A stretch of 64,000 nt of DNA from Chlamydomonas reinhardtii. Lineage: Eukaryota; Chlorophyta; Chlorophyceae; Chlamydomonadales; Chlamydomonadaceae. The translations under genes and the position numbers were made by a program. The notes below the pieces were generated by a model. It was given only the letters and a program-made list of their open reading frames with translations. It had not been told where the DNA came from and did not search any database. The DNA is taken from contig NC_057006.1 of the NCBI RefSeq assembly GCF_000002595.2, forward strand, positions 3,682,028 through 3,746,027, written 5' to 3'. Below are positions 25,055-40,985 of this stretch, one piece after another (the first letter of the stretch is position 1; each line of letters begins with the position of its first letter).

Positions 25055-27285
25055 TCACCGTGAGGGCGGCATCCCGGGAGAAGCCGGCCGCCCCGTGGCC
25101 GACCCAGATAGCCGCCGCAAGCTGCTGCTGCTAGGCCGTAGCGCACCCAACGCGTCATTGCTCGACGCTGCCGTGGGCGGCCTGCCGCTGCCCTCCGGCC
25201 CAAGCCTCGAGCCGCCACCCGCGCCGCTGCCTGTCCGACTCAACGGCCGCCCTCCGCCGTCACCGCCGCACGACACACGTTGCGTGGGCGGCAGCTGGCT
25301 GCCGGGTCCTGAGGGCGGCGGTCCAGAAACCATACCCGTGCGTGCTATGGCCATGGCTTCCACCTCGTCGCGGTGGCTAGACCCCGCCATGACTGCCCGC
25401 TCTCCGAGATCGGCGCGGCGGCTGCGCTCGTTGGCGCTCACCTGCCGCACGCGCTCACGGTGCGTGGCCACTGTGCGGTGCTGCGAGGCATCGTCGTCCC
25501 CTGTTAACGTTGCCGCAGAGGCAGAGGTCGCAGGGCGGCAGAGTAGTAAGTTTGGGTGCGTGCACGATGGCTGGATGTGCGGGAATGCGAAATGGAGCAA
25601 GAACATGGCAGGAAGAAAGTCAAAACGGCCATTCAGGCGGCCAGGAGTCCGCATAGAGAACTGTAAGCTATACCGTACCCTAACACGCCAGAGCAAAGGT
25701 AAACTTACCCTGCGCTTGTTGTGGCGTCTCGGGCGCTAGCCGTGCGTCCACCGCGCTGCGCAGCCGCAGCTGCTTCGCCAGCAAGGCCGCGCCGTCCACA
25801 CCCGATCCGGAGCCGGGCCGCGGGCCACCCTGCGGCGGCACCCTCAGCGGCCCCAACGTGTATCCGCGTGTGTAGCGGTAGTAGCGGTACGCCCGCTGGA
25901 TAAGCCGCGCCGCGTGCTGCCGCCGGAACTCCTGCACGCGCAGCCGCTGCAGCGCCCGTCGCGCCTGCCACGCCCGCACAGCCGCCTGCAGCGCCGCCGC
26001 CGCGGCAAGGCGCGCACGATGCTCCCGCGCAGCGCCCCGTGCTCGCCAGGCCGCTTGAAGCACCTCTGCCGCCCGCTGTTCAGCGCGCTGCTTCCTCCGT
26101 ACCGCTGCTAGGCGGCGAGCGCAGTGCCCACGCCAGGCAGCTTGGATGCACACCGCTGCGCCCCGCCGCATCCGATCCATGCGCTGCGCCTCAGCCTTAG
26201 CCTCGTCCTCCAGTGCTTTTCGCTGGCGCTCTGCCTCTTCCTGCACTTTCCACTGCCGCTCCGCCTCCTCCTTGGCTTTGCGGTGCCGCTCCGCCTCCTC
26301 CTGCGCCTCCTTTATTCTCCGCTGCCGCTCGGCCTCCTCCCGCTCCCGCTGCTGCTTTTGCTGCACCGGCAATGCGCCGTTGCCGGGTGCCGGCGAGGCG
26401 TCATTGAGCAGGTTGATGAGGTCGTCAACGTCCTCTGCTGGCGGCCCCGCCGTTTGAGGTTGTCCGGTGCGCGAGGTGGAAGGTGGGCTCGCCCTGCGCA
26501 AGGCCACACCGTTCACATGACATCACAGTTACCGGCTTGCCAAGAGCATGGCCGCGCAGAGCACGCCGCCCGCGCGAGGCGCAAGTACGGGTATGAGCTC
26601 CCAAGTACGGGTATGAGCTCCCACGCACTGTTGCACACAAGGCATTCCTTACCTCGCCGCCTGGTCCGCGTCCTCCGAGTCCAACAGCCGCATCAGCGCA
26701 TCCGCATCAAGGTGTCCAGAAGGCCCTGCTGCAACAGGCTGCGCTGCTTGCGCCGGCACCGGCCGCTTGCCTGCAGTTGCCGTCACCGGCGGTTTGTCCA
26801 GAAAGGAGGGCCGCTTTGGTCCCGAGTGCAAAATGCCCAGAATCTCCTTCAGCTGCTCCTTGGAGTCCCCTTTGCCTTTGAGCACGTCCTGTGGGCGCGG
26901 GGACGCGGACAAGGGCCTGGGTTGGTTCGGGGTTTTCACTATGCTGTCAACAAGAACACCTGGTACTGAGCGGCCACGCTTGTGAGTACCTATTTCCAGG
27001 CCCGCCACGCGCATTGGAGCACCGTGGGAACGCAGCGAGAGGCAGCGGCCCAAACCGGCATGCCCAGAGACTTACGCTGCTTAAAAGCTCGTTGAGCTTC
27101 TTGCACCGAGATAGAACATCCAAGTTGCTTGTCTCCTTGACGTGTGCTTTAAAAACAGCCTTGCCCTCCTCTCGAGTGTCCTCCGCGACCCACTTCTTCA
27201 CATTGTCCGCGGAGCTGCTCGTTCGAGCACCGTTCCGCGCCCCAGATGCAGAATTACTATTAGTGCTGCGACGATTGGCCGACAT
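25055..27285 (-). CDS. IQ-motif coiled-coil protein, probable calmodulin/centrin binder
   Basis: Exons (minus strand) 27285-27076, 26888-26653, 26493-25709 and 25500-25055 give 558 residues. The N-terminus (1-90) is a compact charged region (NVKKWVAEDTREEGKAVF, DVLSRCKKLNELL, KEQLKEILGIL) of no family I recognise. About residues 185-255 form a single Glu/Arg/Lys/Ala-rich helix of repeated EEAERQRK-type units. Four IQ motifs follow: AAVCIQAAWRGHCARR, AAEVLQAAWRARGAAR, AAALQAAVRAWQARRA and AARLIQRAYRYYRY, which bind calmodulin or centrin. The C-terminus is Ser/Gly/Pro-rich. In a flagellated alga a ciliary or centriolar role is plausible but not shown. The acceptor of exon 4 was chosen by phase. 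Confidence 0.8.
26582..26621. repeat. Perfect 20-bp tandem duplication
   Basis: CAAGTACGGGTATGAGCTCC occurs twice head to tail without mismatch, within intron 2 of the IQ-protein gene. A perfect copy suggests a recent event. Confidence 0.9.
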
Positions 27286-28729
27286 GGCTATTGTTGCTCA
27301 AAGGCGAGAGCCGTGCTCTCCGGTTTCTTCGTGACTGGGGCTACCTCATACTGGCTGCGCAAATGCGACGCAGGAACGATTGATGCAGTATAGGATGATG
27401 CTGTTCAGAACCAATACTATGTGGCCGCGTTGCCTATCATGTGGATTCTGACACACACGGCCGATCACCTTCCCCGCCGGCCCTCCATACGTCCCCTCAG
27501 ACGGTTCCCCCCCCCCTCCGTTTAATGTGCAAGCGCCAAGGCAGTCCAAGGACAATTTAAAACCCTTGCGTCGTTCCTGCGGTCCCTCGCCGCTCGCTGC
27601 TAGGGTTCTTGACGTCATATGGCAGACCAAGTGAGTCTTGACGCCATGGAGCCTCATGGTGAGTTCGTGGGCATCGGAGTACCAGGATGGCGGCGAGCCA
27701 CGCTGTGGCTCAGGGGAGTGTGCGTGTGACACTGTGGCGCGCATCGGCATATCGATGTATTACAGGGTAATGCATTACAGCCAGGACATCCCGGCTGGGT
27801 GCCGTCACAAACAGCTTAGCCTGTGTTCCTGCAGCAGTTCGGCTATCAATCGAAGTTTACCCTCCCGCGACAGCGCGGCACGCTTGAACCAGGATGGGAC
27901 CCTCTTGGAATTCGCAGTATTTGGGGACATGTATCAACTCACCAGGCAAGCATCTACCCCCGTCCCCTCTAACACCACTCTTGGTCATCGTTAACAGGGG
28001 CTATGTGCACCACGCATTGCGTTGACTAGTTCACCGTTCGCCGTACCGTCTGGTCCGCAGCATCACGCTTGGCGCATAGCTGCCAACCAACGTACCCCAG
28101 TTACCAGTGAAAGCATAAATCCCGATCCCTTTGCAGCAGCTACGCACTTTACTGAGCGGTGTCCACTCAGGGTCGCAATACAAGCGAGGCCACGGCCATG
28201 TCATTTGACCCTGTGCCAACTTCTGTAGCCCATCCACTATCATATACGAAGAAGACCGACCAAACGCGCACACTACCTTGTCAACCAGCCATGCCACTAT
28301 TGCCCTGCCACCACAGCTAGCACAAAGCAATAATCTCCAGCATGCCCATACATCCTCTTTGCCAAAGTACGGTGAAACAGCAACCTGAATGTCATACACG
28401 CTCAGCGCAATCATACTATTTTGTCAATGCATCCACCCATGGCCGGGCGAAGGCCCATCCACCTGTCAAGTCGAACGAGTGGTTCATGCTCAGCCATGCT
28501 GCGTCAAGGCGCGGTCAACCTTAGCCATAAGCCGGAAAGGGCAGGAGTCACTGGCACCGTCAATGTCAATCCGCTACACGTTATCAAGTAATGCCCACAC
28601 GCACTAGCCCCAGGTTCAAAACTTGGCGTCCCCTGCTTGAGCGGCACCGCGCGAACGCCGCGTCCTATCTACAGCGCGGAGTAACGTATGTACTTACGGA
28701 AGTTAGGTGTCACAATGACCACATTCGCA
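27286..28729. other. Intergenic region, IQ-protein promoter and kinase 3' UTR
   Basis: Both flanking genes are on the minus strand, so the region must hold the 3' UTR of the kinase and the 5' flank of the IQ-protein gene. TTACA motifs (minus-strand TGTAA) occur near 27758 and 27775, about 960 nt past the kinase stop. No other feature was recognised. Confidence 0.45.
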
Positions 28730-33721
<4,992 letters not shown>

Positions 33722-34400
33722 ATGTGCGCCGGCTCCTCAAGGCAGCTCCCACGCTCAACTCCCGTGCCTAAGGACCCGGGAAGCGTTCAAAGCATTTCTC
33801 GTGGCCGCGTTCTTCACGCACGGTTGACAATTCATAGGAACAGGTGTCGTGAGTACTGATATTGTGTGTTAAAGTGAGCATATGCAAAAATTATGTGCGG
33901 AAGCGCCGTGTCACGAGGGAAGCATAGGCGATGGCGAAAGTCAAAGCCCTTCGCAGTTGACCCAGTTACGCGCGTCGTTATCATGACACAGTCAAGCTTA
34001 GCCGAGACAAATGGGGGTGTCTGAATACCAGCGCCCCCGTCGAGTCACAGGTAGCCAGGTAGCGCAAGCCCTACCTTAATTTTTTTTGCGGATATGAGCT
34101 CCACTGCTTTGTATGTAATCCTATCCTCGGCGTTCCCAAGGCGGACAAATGGGGGCGGCAAAACCGCCCTCTACGAAGGCTGCGCACAAACCATGTGTAT
34201 CACGTCTGTAAGCTGTGGATAATTTCCAAAGAATTTCCAACAGTCCTTATCGGTTGGGGGCACTCAACGGCGTGCTCCAGCCAGAGTTCAGGTTACAAAC
34301 TCACGTGCAGTGAAACACTTGCAGCTTTGGTGTGCATATAGCTTGGAAAGAGGCCCAAGACAGCAAGGGCGCCGAGGCCAACTCATGTGCCAACCGCTGC
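33722..34400. other. Kinase 5' flank and left flank of the hAT copy
   Basis: About 680 nt between the kinase start codon and the transposon. It is A/T-richer than the gene body, and no gene or repeat boundary was recognised. Confidence 0.4.
34393..34400. repeat. 8-bp target-site duplication (left)
   Basis: ACCGCTGC immediately precedes the left inverted terminus and is repeated exactly at 37208-37215 after the right terminus. Eight base pairs is the duplication length made by hAT transposases. Confidence 0.85.
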
Positions 34401-34548
34401 CAGGGGTGCGGGGTGGCCAACTCGGCCCATGTGATCGGCAACGGTCGGCAACCGCCCCCAATTCCCAGTTGCGACCAGGCCCCGGCCCGATTTCTTTGCA
34501 TAGACCAATAAGAGGCACCTCATAGAAGACCCCTGGCGCGCCGGGCGA
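34401..34548 (+). repeat. Left terminal inverted repeat of the hAT copy
   Basis: Reverse complement of 37060-37207. It starts CAGGGG and ends GCGCGCCGGGCGA. Confidence 0.9.
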
Positions 34549-37059
34549 CTATATGACGGTGGTCGAAAACATGCTTGCCGACGCAAATTGGAACCTCGGC
34601 TTGGAGGCAGGGAGAGCTGCGCGATAGCAACCTATGGACCTGTATTACATTGGAGTTCTGAAGCAGCTTTGTTTCAGGACTTCGGGGGCCTACTACAAGC
34701 AGGGAGGGGCTTCCATGCGACCGGCGAGGTGCAATTTCGAGCCGGAGTTCAAAAGCAAGACTGCGCAATAGCAGGCGCCAGCGCTGCTTTGATACTTGAC
34801 ATGTAACAACCAATTTGGGCGCATAAAACAAGTGGGGCCGGTTCAGGACGGCCTTGCCGGACGTCGCCAACTTCGCGCCCCCCTGTGCAGGCTGTGTAAG
34901 CCGCTGGGCACTTTGCCCCTCGTACTCCACGCGACCGGCACTAAGCCATCCCCGCCGACCCGGCTAATGCGCCTGGAGCTTGCTGGTTACATGATGGATT
35001 CACAGTGCAGGCTTGCTAAACTGAGCACCCAAACACATGTGCCAAACCAGGTCCCTTGCTAGCGCACCCACGCGCACCCAGGCACCCCTGCCACTCCATG
35101 CTCCTAGTCCTTTTCACTCGTTCACGGATGAAATGCTCCATGCGCCCTTTGCATGCATCCACGCATACCGTACATACACATATAGCTCTAATACACTTCC
35201 CATGCATCTGCATTGCTTGCCCTGTGACCTCTCCATCCCCTCCAGCGCCTCCTGTGCGTGGCACTTTAACTAGAATCCGGCGCAATCAGCGCGTACGTGT
35301 ACATACATGGTCAATAACATGGTCAGGCCCCTCAGGCCACTATGACTGACACAGCCCACACCACCAGTTCACGGTTGCCTTCCAGATGTACAGAGGGGCC
35401 ACTAGTATGCCGTGTTTTGAAATGGCAGCAGACATGCACAGCTGCGTAAACAAACCACGTCGAAAATACGTGTGCGCCACTGCCATAAAGTGTGTGTGCG
35501 GCAATCACTGCTTGTCATGCACTCGCTGCTGTTTATTCGTGCCAGGCCGCTGACCAAGCCATGGCACGCGATACTGGGATGCACGTCAAGTTTCTGAGTG
35601 GCAGCAGTCTCGCCACTGGCGCGGCTGCACGGAAGGTGCACGGTGCGCGACTCAGCCCGGTAACGCTGCAGCACAACCTCGTTGCAAGCTGCCTTGTGCG
35701 CCAGGTATGGTGCAAAGGCAGCTGCAGTAGTGGGGCCGCCGGCACAGGGGCGGCAAGCCCCCGGGAAAACCAAGGCGTCAGTGATGTGCTGCTCCGTGCA
35801 GAGGCGCGGGCTGCTGGAACCGCAACACCAAACCGTCACTTGCGTTGCGGTGCACGTTGCGGTGCCAGTCATCCTGGACTGCGCGGTCCCACTTGGGGTC
35901 GCCGTTGAAGCTGTGCATGATGCGTGCAAACTGCAAAGCGCTCATGCTCAGGGAACTGCTCCAGCGTGCCTCCCTTCGCCTCTGTTGCTGCCGCTGCTGC
36001 TGCATCTAGGATGGTGCGCTGCCGTTTGCGACGTAAGAACAGCAATCGCCGGTTCCATTGCAGTAGTTGGGTCCTTCGACTTGACGTACGTACGTGCCGC
36101 ACAGAACGCATTAGCTCTTCTCGACGCCCATTGCAGCGAACGCCTGCATGCCCAACAGAGAATACACCTCGGATAACAGCAAGTAATGGTTGCCCACGTC
36201 GGAATGTGGGTGAATGTGGGTCGATGACACGCCGGTCGGCACGCCACCACCAGACCGGGCGTTGTTAACCACAGGGAACTAGCCCTATGTTAACCATATG
36301 CTAATATAATAACAAAAGACAATATGGGTACGGCTGTATGCATGCGTTTGCCCGGGGCCAGTGCATCGCGATGCTGCGAGCTGACATGGCTGGCGTGCCG
36401 TAGGTGCGCTCGGCCCTCCATCCAGTCAATCGGCATCCTGAGTATACTAGAAATAGCGGAACGAGCCAAGGCAAACAATTTATGACGTGCAAGGAATGTT
36501 GCATGGCGCCCCGAGTTCGAAACTGCATTGGTTAAACTGCAGTGCGCTGCAGGTGCGATGGTTTCTGGTGTTGATGCATGTGATGCTGGTAGCGGGCACC
36601 AAAAGCTGGCCCGTCTGCACCCGGACCCCCGGTTCAAACTGCGAGCTAAAATCCTGGTCGCGCGGGCAACGCTTTGCAGATTTCGCCCATGACCACCTCG
36701 TTAATATGGTATAGGTAATAGCGGAAAGGCTTGATACAGGTATAAGAAGCAGCAGAGCGTTGAATTGTGAAGCAATCAAAGCCAGCGACGCCTCAGATGA
36801 TATGCCCGATGCGCTGGGCTAAATATAGAAGCAAAGTATAGCTCATATCATTCATTGAAACAAGACTAAGGGCGATGCCGGCGACCCTACCGTCAGAGCC
36901 AGCGACCAGGGCAGCCAACAGCGACCGCCTTATCCGCTTCGCTCCATCTACTTCGTAACACTTCTAGATGGTCACCTGGCGCACCGGGCGCTGCGTGGAG
37001 GCGGGAAATGCGGTAAAGATGCTCAAATGGCCAAGTTTGGTCAAAGGCCAGTAATCTAA

Positions 37060-37207
37060 TCGCCCGGCGCGCCAGGGGTCTTCTATGGGGTACTCCTTAT
37101 AGGTATATGCAAAGAAATCGGGCCGGGGCCTGGTCGCAACTGGGAATTGGGGGCGGTTGCCGACCGTTGCCGATCACATGGGCCGAGTTGGCCACCCCGC
37201 ACCCCTG
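37060..37207 (-). repeat. Right terminal inverted repeat of the hAT copy
   Basis: Mirror of the left arm, of equal length. It ends ...CCACCCCGCACCCCTG, directly before the second ACCGCTGC. Confidence 0.9.
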
Positions 37208-37215
37208 ACCGCTGC
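37208..37215. repeat. 8-bp target-site duplication (right)
   Basis: ACCGCTGC, identical to 34393-34400. The two copies bracket the hAT element exactly. Confidence 0.85.
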
Positions 37216-37832
37216 CGATTCGTGCGCATCGGTTAATTCGGTCGGGTGTGCGCCCAGGTCAAACTCAAGAGCAGCGAAGAAGTGTTGCACACGGTTTGGG
37301 TCAGTCAGTGCTGCCCTGCTCACGACGGGGCCCCTCGCCTCCCCTTGCGCCTTCCCCGGGATGAGAGCGGCCAAAACGGCGAGTGTCATCCCTCCGCCCC
37401 GGCCTCCCTTGCTTCTCACCGCGTCTATACGCGTTTTGTGCGGGGGTAAAGCTGCGCGCTCCGACTCGCTCATCCGCGGCATTGGTTATAAGAGCGGCAT
37501 TGGTTACAAGAGGGCATTGGTTACAAGGCGCAGTTCATGAGCCACCGAGTGACACAGGGTGACACCAGGGGGGGGGTAGTTTCGACTGGGAAAGGCCCCA
37601 TGTTCTAAAACGAAGGAGCTTGACGAGAGGACTCCAAATCCACTTTCAGAGTTTCAATCAGGGTAGTAATTGCAAAGTTATGGGCCCTCAAAGTTCAGGG
37701 TCGGTCGTCGGGGTTGGGGGTCCCCAAGGTTTCGTCACGCGGATGTGGGTGGGACTGCCAGATTTCGTCTCTGCGCCCTAAACGCCCCTCTAAACGCTCC
37801 GCCCATTAGCACAAGTACTAGCACACATTAAC
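37216..37832. other. Region between hAT copy and LINE fragment
   Basis: Holds a minus-strand open frame (37482 down to the hAT end) with protein-like composition (AALIPGKAQGEARGP, RVQHFFAALEFDLG) but no known domain. It also holds three tandem copies of GCATTGGTTAYAAGAG at about 37485-37530. Confidence 0.45.
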
Positions 37833-38690
37833 ATGCACATACTAAAGCATTTGCAGAACGTTTGGCCTCTGGAAAGCGGCTGCATGTCCATCCATCCATT
37901 ATCGCATCGCCTGCTGTTTGCTGAATTAGCACAACTACCACTCCATTTCTTTTTCGCCAAGCTTTGCATTGGATTCTACAACAGGATTGCCGTGCAGAAG
38001 GATAGCCTAGCTCACGATGCACTAATCGATGAAGTACAAGACGCGTTAGTACACCCAGAGGGAGATGGGTGGTGTGCACGGCTTTTCCGTTTTATCTCAG
38101 CGCATGGCGTAGACGTATGGCAAGGCCGTATGCACATGATCAGGCCGGAAAGGGAGGAGAGCCGAGCAGGTAGCCCGCTGCCTGAAGGGCAAATAGTATC
38201 CGCCTTTCGAGAGAGTCTAATGAAGGCGTGGAAGCACGAGCGGCTGCAGTCTGAGCCAAGCACTTTCCCATCAGACAACAAGCAACCAGGCGTGCAGATG
38301 AGCAAGTACAAGCATTGGATGGGGCTGTGTGCGGAAGGAGCGGCACCACTGACCATGCAAGGGCACAGTAGAGCATTTATACCAGTTGCGCACCACAAGG
38401 CCTTGATGAGGTTCCGCCTATGCTGCTGGCCGCTTACTGCCAACCGCGCCTATGGACGACCTAGGGAGGAGAGGATTTGCCCGCTATGTGTTACAAATGA
38501 AGTCGAAGATGAGAATCATGTGCTCATGCGGTGTACGGCCTACGACCAGTTGCGTTTGGGTAGCGAGATCGATTTTACAGGCGGAATGCAGGCCGTCATG
38601 CAGAATGCGGACCCAGCCAGGTTAGCCGCGTTACTAGATTCCATTTGGGAGCACAGGAGCATAAGCACCCCCATTCGGGGACCAAACTAG
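37833..38690 (+). mobile_element. 5'-truncated LINE (non-LTR retrotransposon) fragment, C-terminal part of reverse transcriptase ORF
   Basis: An uninterrupted 285-codon frame shows the region after the polymerase domain of a LINE ORF2. It contains LPLHFFFAKLCIGFYNRIAV, a basic KYKHW block, FRLCCWPLTANRAYGRPREE, and the zinc-knuckle-like ICPLC...ENHVLMRC motif (C-x2-C-x9-H-x4-C). The polymerase motifs (FxDD) and endonuclease that should lie upstream are absent, and an in-frame stop occurs shortly before 37833. Truncation from the 5' end is typical of LINE insertion. No poly(A) or other 3' boundary was seen. Confidence 0.75.
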
Positions 38691-40985
38691 CTGCATATAT
38701 AAGTGTTGCAGGCGTTATAAGGGCCCCCCGGCCCGGGCCTAGGTTTCTACAAGGACAGGAATGCACGTCGTGCTCACCACCTTGTAACCACACACACACG
38801 CATGTCCGTCCACATCGGCATTGTAGTAGCGTAGAGCCCCACTCGAGCGTCTCTCACTGGTGTCATGGAGACTATGCGATCTGATGCTAACGTGTAACGG
38901 CCAAGGCTTCGTGTGGGTCATGGCGACAAGGCTGCCGCCGGCCATCGAGCGTGACACGAATCCCGGGATTCTTCACATGATCCCGGGAGAAAGTCAACCA
39001 ATCTCTTCCGGCACACAATCCCAAACATCATATGTACAGCGCAATTGTAAGCTTAAGCGCACGCCCCGGTATTCAGACAGAAGGGTCGGTGGTCGGCCAT
39101 GGACACCTGGACATGTGTGGCATGGCTGCCAGTCAAGTTGTGCCTCCAGCTGAACCGGAGGTATACAATTGTAGAGCTCGCCGAGAGCAGTCGATTGACA
39201 CCGACCTGGCTAAAAACCAAAGGGTTTTGAGGGGGTTTTGAGGGGCTGCACGGTGGTGGGGGTCGGTCGGTCGGTCCGGAGGGGGGGTCGGGAGGTTTTG
39301 GGACATGGGGTCTGGAGGTATAGTTCGTACCCCCCCCCTGGTGACACGCTCTCAACCCCGATTGCGTACCTGTCACCTGGGGCACACCTACCAGGTAGGG
39401 CCCCCCGCACCACTTGTGAGTTCCTTGGTGGAGCCGGTGCGTTGCCTCAGCAAGGCACATCTCGCGGGCTCGCAATGGCTGCTGGCGAGCTGCAGGCCAG
39501 CAGCTCGGGGCGCCACCGCCGTCTGCACCACAGCTGCCGCAGCCGCCACAGCCCGCTGCCAGTCTCCACGCCCTACCACTACCACGCCGCACAAGCACCC
39601 TGACAAGGTTGGTCAGGGCCATCCAGCGTCCGGTGATGCCGCAAACACCACTGACGGCGGAGGCTCTGCTGCCCTCTCTTGACATCGCCACACAAGCCGC
39701 ACCCTTTCGTGCGCCGCCGCCAATGGTACTGCCTTCACATTGCTTCCGCCATCATCCCCACATGCGCCACCGCCTACGCTGTTGCCGCCACCATCAGCGG
39801 TGTGCGGTCGAGGCACTGGGCGCACTCAGGTTCTGAGGACGATGCGTGGCCGGATTCGCGCCCGGGAGGGTGATCAGTGCCAGCTGGCAGCCCTGGTGCC
39901 CCGGGAGTCCAGCGACGCAGCCGCGGAGGCGGTGAGCCTGTGTATACTAAGTGAGATACCCGCTGGCTCGCGATGCCGGGTTTGTTGCTTATGAGCCGCT
40001 TGCTGTGGAGGCTGATGAGCGTTTGTGCGTTGCCCTGGCGCGTGGAACGAGAGACCTGGCTTGCTACCAGTGGGTGCGTGAGCGTCTGCGCCTCTGCTTT
40101 TGGGGCTGAGCCCCCGAGAGGGGGGGGCAAAGCCCCCCAGGAACATCCCTGTCCATGCAGGTCCATGCGTGGCTGACACTCCCTTCTTGTGCGCCACAGT
40201 GGTACCCATCATCCCATGCCTTTGCCAGCATGCCACCGTGCTCCGTGCTCCGTTTCCTTTGATACCCTGCATGCCCTAGGGCGTCAGCTGCACCCTATGG
40301 GACCTCGCCAACCTGCCTGAACCCTGTCCCATCACACACCCTGCATGCCCTGTCGGTTTCCTTTGTCTGCTGCTGCCTATCTCTTCTTCTGTTCTACGGG
40401 TTGCTACGCCCGCCTGTGGGCTCTGACTTGGCCCTACTTTGCCCCATGTCCTCATCAACAGCCCCCCTACTGTGGTTCGGAGACCTTTGACAAGGATGAG
40501 TGCACACACAACAGCAAGTATTTGCGTGCACACACAGACAACATACCAGGAAATAAACCGCAACCCCAGGTACATCGTACGCCATGCATGTTGCAAGAGC
40601 GCCGGATCTGCCTCACGCTACCTCTCTATCTGCCCCTCCCCTGGTCCAAGCTAACGCGTCCACATCTGGTACTGCCATCCGGGTCCTGAAACTCAGTATG
40701 CCTCGTACTAAACCCTAAGCGATAAGAGTACGAATGCATTTGGCTTGCCTCCCCGCACGCACGCACATTGGCACTTTATGGCCTCTTCACGCCATGCTGC
40801 GGCTAAGCTCCTACAGTTCAAGTGATCATCTGCACTCCAACATTGTGACAGTCCATTGCTAACAGTTGATAAAGTAAAGAAGGCACAGGAGCACGCATGC
40901 GCGCACGCACTGTTCGTGCATCATCGGCCGAGCGGCCGCATTATTGCCACAGCAACAGAAAGGCGCGGTTGAGCTGGCTCCTTCG
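38691..40985. other. Gene-poor repeat-rich region
   Basis: About 2.3 kb between the LINE fragment and the AOX stop. It contains a dispersed repeat piece (40098-40158) that recurs near 59.7 kb, and several G or C runs. Short ORFs are Pro/Ala/Thr-rich with no domain. The 3' UTR of the AOX gene must lie at its right end. Confidence 0.5.
40098..40158 (+). repeat. Dispersed repeat, copy 1
   Basis: Contains GGCAAAGCCCCCCAGGAACA followed by TCCCTGTCCATG. It is clearly related to 59654-59710, with the same order and orientation, so it is a dispersed family rather than chance. Confidence 0.65.

Larger units (their letters stand above)
34401..37207. mobile_element. hAT-superfamily DNA transposon copy, non-autonomous
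   Basis: The element is 2807 bp with terminal inverted repeats of about 148 bp (34401-34548 and 37060-37207), both beginning CAGGGGTGCGGGGTGGCC. The outer 100 or so bases are identical between arms; a few differences lie near the inner part. The 8-bp flanking duplication and the CAGGG ends are diagnostic of hAT. The interior has only short ORFs, none with a hAT transposase or BED zinc finger that I can recognise, so this copy would depend on a transposase made elsewhere. Near-identical arms and a perfect target duplication imply a fairly young insertion. Confidence 0.85.

Noticed and set aside
27638-27994. 118-codon plus-strand frame between IQ-protein and kinase genes
   Set aside because: No domain, no supporting splice sites, and it lies where a promoter and a 3' UTR are expected.
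39240-40000. Possible coding region with Pro/Thr/Ala-rich frames on both strands
   Set aside because: No domain, many competing frames, and no consistent splice structure; composition alone explains the openness.
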